This document shows positions 36,294 to 47,316 of a DNA stretch of 64,000 bases, piece by piece. The DNA is taken from positions 1 through 64,000 of the forward strand of contig JAIWNF010000066.1 in assembly GCA_025093555.1 (NCBI GenBank). The letters are read 5' to 3'. Position 1 is the stretch's first letter, and each line of letters begins with the position of its first letter. Under the pieces are notes generated by a model, which saw only the letters and a list, made by a program, of their open reading frames with translations, searched no databases and was not told the origin of the DNA. Both the position numbers and the translations under genes were made by a program. This DNA is from Circinella umbellata. Lineage: Eukaryota > Mucoromycota > Mucoromycetes > Mucorales > Lichtheimiaceae.

Positions 36294-38789
36294 ATCACAT
36301 ACTAAAAAATTGAAAACAAAAAAGAAAACAGTAAGTCAATTATTTCTTAGATTGAAGAAAATGAAGAAAAAAAAGCATATGCAAATTATATATAAAATAC
36401 TTTGGAATTCACGAGCAGGACTTTATACAACCTACATTAGAATCAGAAATTACGAAAAACAAGAAGCAAAAACACTACACATAATAAAGTTTAGTTCTGT
36501 ATCACATACATATGCAGGTAGGTGTAAATATTTATTATTCACTAACACGTCTTGCAACTAACAATTAATCACTTGTTTTAATTTAACAGTAGAACTAGAG
36601 ATGACCTTTAAACCCATTTCAGAACACACAAAAAGATATCCATACGTATAGGAATAACAAAACACGGTAAGCATATAACATTTGACTATATGAATACTGT
36701 ATTAATGAGTGCAGTAACTAATAATTGAATTTATTAATTACTCTTATTAATATATAGCAGTCATGACCTCTGAATACACGAATATATCATAAGAAAATAA
36801 TCGATCAGCAAGAATACATGCAATCACCACTGTATATAGAAATAAAGTAGATTAAGAAATAGAGTAAAAGTAAACAAGTAATCATAACAAGTTAAACTTT
36901 GTCTTTATTGATCATAATAAAATAATGCTTTCCTATGGGCCATCTTCAGCTTTTGCTTAGTGTTGTGTTTTTATTTATGAAATAATTAAAGAAATTAGCA
37001 TTGCCTTTTTGCGTTCATTATTGTATCTATGAATATATCTACTGTGCCATGTTCACAAATCCATCTGGTTATCTATTAGTATATTCTTCTCAAGAGAAGC
37101 TATGAGAGTTATTCTATGGATGAAAAATTAATACAAATGACTGATTAGAAAGAGATCGCAGTTCTGGACCGGCTTAATGAGCGTTGTTATTGGAATGAAT
37201 AAAAATATGCAATTAATTTCATCTCAAATTACTCTGTACGTATTATGATAACTTGAACAGTCTACTTTTTTTCTGAACATCTATTTCAAAAATTCTGGCA
37301 ATACACACATTGAGGTTTATGTACTTTTAATAGACAATTTTATGATACGTAGATATGAATAAACGTGACACACAGGGGAAGAATAAATACTTAGCTATGG
37401 TCATAATGATCGGAATCGTTAATAACACTCTTTCAGGGTTTGGGTGGTAAGATTGCTGCTCATTTTCATTAAAGTGTTCCTTTTCATAAAAGAAAAGCTA
37501 ATGTTTGAAACAACGTTTATCATAGTAACTCATTTAAAATGATAAGACGACGCTATGTGATAATTTCTGTACTTCTATACCAAACAATCCCCTCCTTCCC
37601 CCTTCCCTTCACGCTTATTTTGATACCGCGCCCTTTTGTGTGACCCGAATTTCTCGGAAACTCATTCCGTCTTCATGCACCAAAAAAAAAAATAACCAAT
37701 ACGTACAGGGAAGAATAATATTTGTTGGGAATAAGCTTCTCTCTCTTTCTACAAATTTTTTTTATATTTACTCCATTGAGGACATCATCTTGAACCAAAC
37801 AGAACAGCAATGAATACTACATCAATCACAAGTTATTCCATAGTAGCTTAAAGGTTTTTATTTCCTGTTTCAAATAAACCTGTACATACACGTGTTTCAG
37901 AATGAAAAGAAAAAGGTTTGTTTTATACCTATTTATGAATTATATAAACATAAAGTGGAATTAAGAAATAAAAAGATTCATACTAGAATCTCATTTATAA
38001 AAGATTTAAATATTTATTTTAGTCATTTTGGCAAGTTCTTATAAATATATATATAAGCTCAACGCGTCTACATAAAAAAAGTTACTCGTTTGACCATTTT
38101 GGAAATAATATCACTGAATGACTGTTGAAATATAGAATGGAATATATGGACCCATTCAAAGTGGTGAAAAAGCACTTGTTCATATTGAAGAATAAAAAAC
38201 CACGCGGTAGTGGCAATTGAATTAGGGCGGGTCATAAATGGGTCCTACCAAATTGCCTTTTGTTTCTAAAGACATATTGACACATCGTAAGCCATCGTCT
38301 AAATTTTTTGAAGTAAAGTTGTTTACAATATGAATGGTATGTATATCTAATATTCTTAATAATAACAATAATCTTATATTCATTTGATGTGTTTATGAGT
38401 ACTTGACTAAATAAAATGCGATTACTATTTCATATTAGATACCATAACGATCATCCTAAATGCCATGTTGTCCAGAATCGAAGCGTCGATGAATTTTAAA
38501 TATTCAGTAACCACTATGTATTCAAGATGCTGTTGTCCCAAGGGTTGGCCTTCTTTGGAAAATGTATTGGCGTTGATACATATACAGTGTGCTGTGGGAC
38601 TTAGGTTAATCGTGAGCACTCCTCCACTTCTTCCGCATACTCGTGTTCTTGAAGCTGGCTCTGGCTGGATGTAGGTGGATTTTCTTTTTTTCTTTTTTTT
38701 TAAAAAAAAAAACCATTCGAAAAGCCAAAGATGAGGAGATAGCCAGACGCGATATCGCACCTCTTGGATGATCCCGTCGTTTGCATATG
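36294..38789. other. Arm repeat DNA without a recognised gene
   Basis: AT-rich sequence. Bases 37220-37370 share diverged sequence with 20866-21000. A minus-strand frame at 38425-38760 looks slightly protein-like (INLSPTAHCICINANTFS), but the right-arm copy (57833-58140) is disrupted, so I do not call a gene. Confidence 0.45.
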
Positions 38790-39240
38790 TCTGTTACTTT
38801 GGCAACTTATTCTTCCTCTGCGCCTGTAGCTGCTGCTATTATTGCTCCTGGTTCTCGTGGTTTTTCAGTCCGATATTTTCTGAATATGCTCTCTATCAAC
38901 TCTTTCAACTCTCCCCACTCTTTCTTCTGACTATTCTGTTCCAGTTTTGCCACTTTCCTCTGTCTTGTCTCTCGCGTCTGTCGCTACTGGTTCCTTTGGT
39001 TCCATTGTCTCTTTTGGTTTCTCCGGTTCGAATACTTTGGTTGTTTATGGTGTTGGTGGTTCTAGTTATCGTGTTCGTTCCGATTTCGGTGTTGATGGTG
39101 TTGGTAGAGAAGAAGAAGGTGAAGACATGGAGATTGACTGGAAATTCAGAGACGGTGAGTATTTGAATGTGGATTGGTGGGAAGGGAATATGGAGGTGGA
39201 TATCTCTCCAATGCCACATCATTGTGATTCTAATGAGGGG
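38790..39240 (+). pseudogene. Ser-rich MEIDW-motif paralogue, frameshifted
   Basis: The sequence starts MSVTLATYSSSAPVAAA and later reads, in another frame, SLSTLSTLPTL followed by GREEEGEDMEIDWKF and LNVDWWEGNMEVDI. It ends at a GTAAGT donor (39241) after PMPHHCDSNE. It is a diverged relative of the gene at 39443. A frameshift near 38868-38875 separates the N-terminus from the rest, and this copy also has a TGA nearby (TTTTCTGAATATG). The right-arm copy (about 57278-57785) shares the frameshift, so the break predates the arm duplication unless an unseen intron lies there. Confidence 0.5.
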
Positions 39241-39442
39241 GTAAGTTCTCTCTTATTGCATACAAAAAAAAACGATTTTATTGTGTACAAATATTAATTA
39301 TAGCTGTTCCATTTGTAGTAGTTTAATTATACGCGTTAAGAAAGCACAAAAGTAAGTTGCATAATATTTGTTTTTGTTTTTTACCTGCCAATAAAATAAC
39401 TTTTTTCTTTCGTTTCCTTACCCCTAGTTTTTTCTTACAAGT

Positions 39443-39892
39443 ATGACTCGCTCTACTTCTCTCACTGCTCCTGTTGCTACTTTCAGCTTCCCTACTGATT
39501 CAACTTCCATTTCACCATTTTCGTCCGCTCCCCCGTCTCCTGTCTCTTCTATCCGCTCTCTCTCAACTCTCTCAACCCTTCCGGCTCTCTCCCCGCTTTC
39601 TTCCCCCGCTCCCTCTCCTCCTGGTTCTCCCACTTTGTCCGTGTCGTCAGTTTTGACTGACTTTTCCGTTGGTCGCGTTGATGGTAGTGTTGGTAGTGTT
39701 GGTCGTGGTGAAGAAGATGATGATGAACAAGAAGAAGAAGATTATGATGATGATGAAGAAGAAGAAGATGATGATATGATGGATGTTGATTGGCGGTTTG
39801 GTGATGCTGAGGATATGGATGTGGATTGGTGGGAAGGGGATATGGAGGTGGATATCCTCCCTCCCAATGCCACATCATTATGGTTTTAGGAG
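39443..39892 (+). CDS. Ser/Pro-rich acidic protein with MDVDW motifs (copy 2)
   Basis: It starts MTRSTSLTAPVATFSFPTDS right after a CTTACAAG acceptor-like sequence. The order is a Ser/Pro-rich half, a GRVDGSVGSVGRGEE linker, an Asp/Glu run, and MMDVDWRFGD, MDVDWWEGDMEVDI. The open frame stops at 39887-39889. In the alternative frame the exon runs into AGGAG with a GTAAGC donor at 39893, as in the right-arm copy, which keeps PPMPHHYGSKE. Candidate downstream mini-exons include about 39971-39999, ending before GTAAGTTTC. Function unknown. Confidence 0.5.
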
Positions 39893-40257
39893 GTAAGCTT
39901 TGTCTTATTGGATACAAAAAAACCCATTTTATTGTCTCTCTAATTATCAACTTTGCTCTATTTTGTAATAGTTCATTTTATAACCTTAAAAAACACAAAC
40001 GTAAGTTTCACAATATTTGTTTTACCTGTCAAAAAAAAGCTTTTTGAACGACGCGTTCTTTCTTTCCTTTTCTTTAACAATTTAGAAAATGTAAAATCCA
40101 AAAATTCCAAAACTTATTAAACACCCCCCCCCCAAAAAAAATTCTTTCTTTTCTTGGTATGAGTAAGTGATTTTTTTATATTGATAATTTGGTATAGTGA
40201 GTGGATAAAACATATTAGAAAATCAAATATTAAGATAACCATCTTCCTTTTTAAAGG

Positions 40258-40620
40258 CTCGTTTCCCTTTTCTGTTTTTTTTCTATTGGTGTCTTTGGCC
40301 AGTTGGTGTATTTTTGTTTTGCTACGTAGAGGTGAATATATTTTAGTATATGGGTTCAAAGTGATAGGTACGAGCATAAAATGCTAAATGAATCATTTAC
40401 TAATTCTAACATGTATCCAGCATGCTCACTTTTTCAGATTTCTATTTGTATATATTTTTTGAGGTAGTTATTTCACCAGAACATACATAGACAAATGAAT
40501 GGCAGTAGCTGTTCATGAAGTGTACTAATATCATAGATGTATTGTGCCATCCACATATATGATATATGTTGAGCAGGCTCTCTCCTACTTTCGGTTTTAA
40601 ATATACCCTATTTATTTAAA
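40258..40620 (+). other. Second exon-cassette series downstream of copy 2
   Basis: Blocks related to the 32.4-kb array recur in the same order: a CTCGTTTCCCTTT block ending TAGAG before GTGAAT (about 40258-40331), a CATGCTCACTTTTTCAG block ending TTTTTTGAG before GTAGTT (about 40421-40463), and a GAGCAGGCTCTCTCCT block with TACCCTATTTATTTAAA before GTAAATATT (about 40571-40620). The gene at 31456 and the gene at 39443 thus carry the same kind of downstream series, a tandem duplication about 8 kb apart. Confidence 0.5.
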
Positions 40621-41463
40621 GTAAATATTCTATGGGTATGTGTATGTTTGGTGTGTTAAACAGAAATAGCATTGTACGTAGTTACTAATCATCCTTGCTA
40701 TAAAATTCATCTCTCTGTAAACATGTAGTGAAACCCCGTTGATTTCAAACTTATATTTATATTTTTTTTGTATGATAATATAAAGGAGAGGTGAAAGTTA
40801 TTGGGAATATGTATAATCGATCACTTTAAATGGTAGATCGATAATGAAGAGATAATGTATATATGCATACATACCACCTATAAAGTTATTTATTTCTTTT
40901 ATAGCATCAAATAAATAATAAACTTGTAAATCAAATGTAAAATACACTTTATGCTTTCAATAGAAGCGTATGATATATTATATATTTCATTTGAACTATG
41001 GTTAATATTTTGAAGGAAAACATTGATACATTACAACATTACAGTTGATTATATAATTATACGTATCACAAAATAATTACGTAGTGTACTTGGTTAATAT
41101 TCATGTGGAATTGTAAAACTTTTATTATACGGCAGGCCTGACGCTTTTCCATCGACCATCCACTTTTTTTTTACTTACGTAATGTTGTGTTTCCATTGAT
41201 AAAATGATTTAAAGAGATAAACATTGATAATATAATAAATCATGACTATATATTATATTATGCTTACTTTTTCAAGTCATACAAATAAAATAAGTTCATC
41301 AATGCGTAAAGAAAAAAAGAAGCATCAAAATTTGTGTACAATACAATTAATAATTTTTATTTTATTTTATTCATCACTCAATTGTATAAATACAAGAATA
41401 TATTGTTATACTCCGCAAAGTATGTACTTTATGAAATGCTCTCTCTTTTTTTCGCCAAGGTTA

Positions 41464-43594
41464 TCACGATAGTATTAGTTTTCCTGTTCGTTCTTTTTCA
41501 TCATCATCTAGCTTTTCATATTTAAAAATTATCACATCAATAGATGGTGGAAAAGTAACTTTTCGAATATTATCATGTATACTCTTATTCACTCTAAAAA
41601 GCCCAAGTCGACGTAAACTGGTCATCGTACTAAGAACTTCAAAATCATCCAACGTCAATCTTTGAGCATTCCCAATTTCCAAATCTTCGAGCAAGGGTAG
41701 TTTCGCTACTTCTTGTACAAATGTGTCGAAAACACCATAACGATTTCCCAAGTCAGAAATATAAAGATGAGTTAACGTTTGGATCTTGCAAGCAGCTTCA
41801 GCAATATCCGGTTGTATTGCAAAAGTATCGAGATCCAACTGAGTCAATGATGACAATGATTCTTCTTCCCTCTTTTTCGCTGTATAATTACTTTTTACCT
41901 CGAATCGCTTGATAAGTGCCAATAATGTTTCAGAACAACAATGGATTTTTGACAATTTAAGTTTTGTTAACTTGGGTAATTTTCCAATAGCATGGAGTAC
42001 ATTATCGGGTACATTCACATTATATAATTTCAATGATTCCAAGTTCGATAATTTGGGTGCCACCGTTAAAAGAACGTAAAAAGCGGAAGATTCAACAGCT
42101 CGACGACGAAATACATCATACACGTTGAGATGACCAATCTGTAAACTTGTTAAGTTGTACACAGGGTGTGCGCATAGGACTTTTTGCCAATCAGGTGGTG
42201 ACAAATTGGAAGGCGTATTGGCAATATAAAGAGATAAGGATTGTATTGTCTTATGGTGTTTCTTCAAGATGGGTACTAGTGAAAATGGTGAAACAAAGTC
42301 TTTGGCCGTAAAGTCCGTTAATCCATTAAAATGTGTTGTTTCTTGTTCATTATTAACCATATTATCCAATTGGCTTTTTGATAGACTGTCATTCGGGAAA
42401 AATCCTTTTACATGTTGTACAGTGAACGTTTCAATTTTGCCGCTGTCGTGTTCTTGAAATGCTGTATAAACACCCTCATCACAATTACCAATCGCTAAAC
42501 GACGTAGATCCGGGGATAATGCCATAATCCTTTGTAAATCTTTTTTCATGATTTTATCAAGTTCATGACGTGACCACAATGTTAATGTCTTTAATTTTGT
42601 CGTCTTGTGGATATATATGGGTCGAATGACTTGTTGTCTTTTTGGAGAACAGATGAATCGTAATGAAATAAGGTTTGGACAAGTTCTTAAAACGTCAGAA
42701 AAAAAGGGCATATTCTTGTCATTTAATCCAAGTGTAATATCCAAAAAAGTTAATGATTGTGAAATATTTTGTAAAGCTGGTAAAAGTCGAAAATAATTTT
42801 CCTTATTACCTAAAAACAATAAATAGTATGAATAAATAATATCTTCATCTCATTATCACCCCTCCCTGCCCTTTCCAGTTTGTAATACAATGATCAATTT
42901 CTTCACTACCACCACTAAGTAGTTTTTTTTTTTTTTACTTACAATACAATGTCATGATTTTTAACCATTCAAGTTGTTTAAAATCACAATTTTGGATACA
43001 CTTGATATATGAATTTGTTGGTTGATGCTTGGGTAATTGAAGTTCTTGAACATGATGACTAATAGAAGGTAAAAGATGGAAAGGAGATATGGTTTTCTTT
43101 GGCTTGTTCCATTCAGCATGCCCATCTATGCGTCTCCAAATTTTTGGATGACTGAGAATGATTTTACGCCAAGTGGAAGAAACGCGTGTAAGTTCTGCTG
43201 CTTCTTGTTGAGAAAAATAAGTATCCACAAAAAGATAAGCAATATCATATGAAAAACGACCGAAAATATCAATGAGGTGATCTTGTCGTAATTGTGCCTT
43301 ATTTTTTTCTTCTCGTAATTGTTTATATTCTGTATGTGTTTCAGGTACTTTTTCTAACCCTGTATCGAAAATTTTAATTGCTTCTTTTTGTTGTCCTAAT
43401 TCAGCATAACGTCGACCAGCAGATAAATAATATGTTGGATCTTCTGGATTATGTGTTATCATAGTTGATAGATCTTGTAACTCTTTTTCGAAGCGAAATT
43501 GACGGGCCCATGCTGCAGCACTTGCTTTGAGTTCCTCCATTATTTTTGTAAGATCGTCAGAGGCAGACGATGTGGGGTGAGCGATTGTGTTCAT
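41464..43594 (-). CDS. TPR/F-box/LRR protein (Dia2/Pof3-like architecture)
   Basis: Two exons, 43594-42943 and 42809-41464, join in phase 1 to 665 aa. Residues about 50-95 contain a TPR-like pair (YYLSAGRRYAELGQQKEAIKIF). Residues about 115-165 form an F-box (FSYDIAYLFVDTYFSQQEAA, then WRKIILSHPKIWRRIDG). Exon 2 is a series of leucine-rich repeats (LTFLDITLGL, NLESLKLYNVNV, LTKLKLSKIHC, LLEDLEIGNAQRL). F-box proteins of this type are substrate receptors of SCF ubiquitin ligases. The domain order matches yeast Dia2 and fission-yeast Pof3, but zygomycete fungi have many such paralogues, so no orthologue is assigned. The gene is intact and lies just inside the left inverted-repeat arm. Confidence 0.85.
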
Positions 43595-43759
43595 CAGTGT
43601 TGGGTTTCCGCTAAGGAGGAAAAGGCGGAAACCTTTTTTTCACACTATTAAAAATTTTTATGGGATTACGAAATGAGAAGTTTTATTAAAATATAAAAAT
43701 AATAAAAGAAGAGAGAAAGTATATATATATATTTATATATATGTGTGTGTGTGTTTTTT

Positions 43760-44040
43760 TCGTTATGAAAAAAAGATCTTCTAATTTCCATTTATATTTT
43801 TTGTTTTCTGCTGGATGTGTTTGATCGTCAATTCCAAAGCTTAAGCTGGCGTCTTCATACAAGTCCTCACGGCCCCAGTCACCGACCAACAAGTTCAATT
43901 CTTCTCCATTGCCAGTTGAGGTTGAGCTTTCGCTCTCTTCAATAATATCAATAACCATATCAGTTATAGGATCTTCGGGCCCATCCTCATCAACTTGCTT
44001 GCCTTTGTTCTTGACTCTCTTTTTGTTCGTTGTGCCCCTG
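43760..44040 (-). CDS. Possible exon fragment of an unknown acidic protein
   Basis: On the minus strand an acceptor-like TTATCAG precedes a frame reading GTTNKKRVKNKGKQVDEDGP and DMVIDIIEESESSTSTGNGE, ending near KWKLEDLFF before a (GT)n microsatellite. Composition looks coding, but I find no start, partner exon or family. It could be the tail of a decayed gene. Confidence 0.25.
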
Positions 44041-45562
44041 ATAATTAAAATATATGAGTTTGTGGGAAGAAAACAAGCTGCTTTAAAAGACAAGACAGCC
44101 TTTTTCTCACTAAATTTAACTATAATAGCCGACCTATTACGTATTTATACACTAAATGATGTTAAACTGTTAACTGTTATATTGTATACGTGCGTACGTA
44201 TAATTCTTATTGGGCAGAGAAAAACAAAAAATAATTGTAAAAAAGAGAGCATACTAAGGAAAGAAACAAAAAATATATGACAGTGAATAACAGTGAATAA
44301 GAGAACGAAAAGTCTAAGTTATAGTAGTTCCGATTATATGAACGTAGTTTGTCCAGCTAATGTGGCTGCTGGTGATGTTAGTAATATCTTACCTATGGTA
44401 CATATACTTAAGGTGCATCCTGACTTAAACCGTCAAAATATGGGTTAGACAAAAAATTGTCAGCAATGAGAAGTTATAAACCTTTGAATCGTAATATATG
44501 TTAATTGAAGTAATTCTGAAGAGATGTTACGGAACAGTTTTTATCATAAAAAAACATTTTCCATCGAGAAGTGTCACTTCAAAAGTTTTGTCAAAATATG
44601 CTATTTTACTATAAGTATACCCCAATATTTCAACGAAAGGGTAAGTATTGTGTAACATATAAAAGTGCATGAATTATATTTACACAAGGTTCCTAGTTGT
44701 TGATTATAACTCCTGGTTTTTACCGGTCCATTTTTTTAAGTGTATGGGAAGTCTCAATACGTAAAAAACAAAATAGATACGTATAAAAACAAGAATAAAA
44801 CTCGAAAATAGCTGTTTTTAGATACAGTATTGCTTGCATCAAGATACTATTATCTAGAATACGTACCAATAAGAATTCAGATGATTTCCAGGCTGTTGTT
44901 GAATAGCAACCAGATAAAAATATAGTCGGATCCGCCATTTTTAAATAAACAACTAGAACCAGGCTCTCGCAGAAAATACTGTATATGATTTGTGACCAGC
45001 ACCATAAATACATCATGCATTTAGTGTTTTTGAAAATACAAAGCCGATAATACATGTATTTTGTCTATGACTCGCGGTGACGCGGCTAAAATATATATAT
45101 ATATATATGGCATACTGTATGTTATCACCTTATAACATAATTCTACGAATATGATACGGGTACATCATCGAGCATACATATAAATTTTATTTTTGTTATA
45201 TATACAAATGTAACATACAATCAAGATATTGTTTCTTATTTTTATTTTTTAACACTCTTGTTTGATAAAGTATAGTAAAGCTTTTAAAAAAATTAAATTA
45301 TATAGTTTTTGTTTGTGAAACAATATTAATTCTTTCATAGATACCATATATATTTTTTTTTTGATTCTCTAACAGTAAACTTAATTCAGGTTATTATGCT
45401 TCTAATCATTATACAATCTTTACAGCAAATGCTCCTCTTGTTTCATCTATAAAAAACGTAGCCATTTAGTAAAGCCTTGTTACCTCTTACTATTAATGGT
45501 CTTCCGGTAATATTGATTTCATTTATATTACCCATGTATTTTACACAAAGATTTCAATAAAT
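44041..45562. other. Intergenic, no gene recognised
   Basis: AT-rich spacer with an (AT)n run at 45090-45108. The frame 44720-45055 (-) shows no motif. Confidence 0.55.
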
Positions 45563-46794
45563 CTATTGTCTTTTTTTCCACCTGTAATAGTTTGATTTCA
45601 TTGTTTTCCATTTACTATAATTTTCAAACAGTCCAAGCGCCCTGCCATCATCATAAATTCTTTCCCATAGAATCGACGTATCTCCATTCAATTGAGACAA
45701 GCGTTCTTCTACATATTCCCAATGCCGACTAACATTGCTGTTATTATTTGTATTTGTATTTGTACTGGTATCGTAATTGGTATTGGTATTGTTATTTGTA
45801 CTGATATTTGTATTTGTATTTGTAATTGTATTGAAATTGAAATTGGGATTGGGATTGGGATTGGGATTGGGATTGGGATTGGGATTATTATTGGTATTGG
45901 TATTGTTAATGATATTGGTATTGGAATTGGTACTAGTTGGTATGTCACGAGATGATGATTCCTCCGAATTTGCAATTGATTCATATTTTCTTTTAAAAGT
46001 TATTGGAATAAGTTTTCCGTCATCCAGAATCTTTTTAGTTCGACTCCACTTAGAAACGTCAGGTATTTCTTGAAGTAATGTATCTATTGCTTGTTTGATT
46101 GTGTTTTCAGCTTTATTGCATAATAATAATAAATCATCTACGGGTTTTTGACCTTCATTGATCTTTTCTCGAAATACGCGTGTTGCAATATCATAGAGTA
46201 TAGTAGTTGGATTGTGGTATCTGTATTATAAGGGTTGACGGAGAGCGATGAATTTTGACCAGAAAAAAATGTAGATAAAGCAACAAAGGGAGGTAAAGGT
46301 AACTCTAAGCTTGATTTTATAGATGATTCAGTTACAAAGTAGCATGATTTAACCCAGGGTTGACAAGAATATTGTAAAAGATAAGGATGTTTTTTGTTGC
46401 GGGTAGTTTTCTTTGATACTTCATATTTCATGGATGATATTACAAATGTTAAAATAATTGGAGGAGTTTTGTTATATTGACGATAAACGGAAATTGCGTA
46501 AGTCATAAGCCTCAGTATAAAATCATTATCAACCGTGTGTTGGACTTCAATTAGTACAGGAGGGAAAGTGTCATTGGGAGAATTGGGTAAATAAAGAACA
46601 CCTGAAATCGTCTGGTTTTGTCCTTCGGTGGGCCGAGGTGAGTAGTGATTTCTGGCATTTGGATTAATAAGAGCGTCGATAACCATGTTTATAACGGCGG
46701 GATCAAGTAAAATATGTTTTGACATCAAATCTGTGCCAGGTCGTAGTTTATGGGGTAGTTGTAAAGTTAAAAGATCAGTGGGCGGGTCTGGCAT
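45563..46794 (-). pseudogene. Frameshifted nuclease-like protein with Asn-Pro repeats
   Basis: The first frame (46794 to about 46190) begins MPDPPTDLLTLQLPHKLRPG. It contains GVLYLPNSPNDTFPPVLIEV followed by QHTVDNDF. The E-x-Q/K on a beta-strand, with helices after it, suggests a PD-(D/E)XK-type fold; that is a weak inference. After QLLY the reading continues only in a shifted frame (DIATRVFREKINEGQK, KWSRTKKILDDGKLIPITF), through an Asn/Pro and Asn/Thr repeat (45770-45930), to a stop at 45563-45565 after NYYRWKKRQ. The break near 46185-46195 is consistent with a small indel. The long conserved-looking second frame suggests the loss is recent or a base error. I believe similar genes are common in Mucorales; that is from memory and unverified. 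Confidence 0.55.
45841..45886 (+). repeat. ATTGGG hexanucleotide repeat (coding, Asn-Pro)
   Basis: About seven copies of GGGATT. On the minus strand they read AATCCC, coding Asn-Pro inside the shifted frame of the nuclease-like gene. It resembles but is not the TTAGGG telomere unit. Confidence 0.85.
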
Positions 46795-46811
46795 TTTGAA
46801 GTTTTAGCTAT

Positions 46812-47050
46812 GATACCAATTAAAGTGAAACACGAGTGATACCTGGTATCCATGGATACCAACTAAAGTGAAAAATGAGCAATACCTGGTATCAACCCCG
46901 TTTGTTTTTGCTTTTTAGCCAATTATGTTTTAGCATTTAATTGATACCAACCGAGGTGAAAAACGCGCGATAGCTGGTATCAACCCCGTTCGTTTTTGCT
47001 TTTTGCTCAATTGATACCAACTAAAGTGTAAAACTAGTGATACAGTTACA
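46812..47050. repeat. GATACC...GGTATC palindromic unit array
   Basis: Four units start with GATACCAA at 46812, 46855, 46943 and 47013. The first three run through (A/G)AGTGAAA to GGTATC, and two continue CAACCCCGTT.GTTTTTGC. Each GATACC/GGTATC pair forms an imperfect palindrome of about 40 bp. The array sits immediately upstream of the minus-strand nuclease-like gene (start 46794). Confidence 0.75.
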
Positions 47051-47316
47051 TGGCATGGTTCAAAATAAAAGTAGAAAAATCTATAAAATTGATTCACTTT
47101 TTACATTTATAGATACCCTGTAAAAGTTCACACAATCTTGTATTTTCATGTCTTATATAAAAAAAATTATAGTATTGCAGTCTTTAAAAAATAATCTTCT
47201 TTTGGAATCGTCTTGTTTTCAGGTTATAATCATGTAAGCTTCTTTAAATAACCCCAGTGTTGGCTTTCTTTTTTTTTATAAACAACATACAAAAATAAAT
47301 CAATATGGAGTTTACA

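Larger units (their letters stand above)
32547..41130 (+). repeat. Left arm of a large inverted repeat (at least 8.58 kb)
   Basis: This segment matches the reverse complement of 55051-64000. Base 64000 pairs with 32547, so the arm may extend further left. The inner end is sharp: TTTTATTATAC at 41130 pairs with GTATAATAAAA at 55051, and similarity stops beyond. Similarity is high over most of the arm. For instance the 83-codon frame at 36310-36561 differs by one residue from 59973-60224. There are local divergent patches, such as 36660-36900 against 59640-59900. Confidence 0.93.

Noticed and set aside
36310..36561. 83-codon frame almost identical in both arms (59973-60224)
   Set aside because: Conservation is explained by near-identity of the arms. 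The composition is lysine-rich low complexity with no motif, so it is not called as a gene.
45841..45886. Interstitial telomere repeat
   Set aside because: The unit is ATTGGG, not TTAGGG. It is short and fits a coding repeat with degenerate flanks of the same codon pattern.
45692..45984. Ile/Gly, Leu/Gly and Ile/Pro repeat proteins around the ATTGGG repeat
   Set aside because: These are other frames of the Asn-Pro repeat that belongs to the shifted frame of the minus-strand nuclease-like gene.
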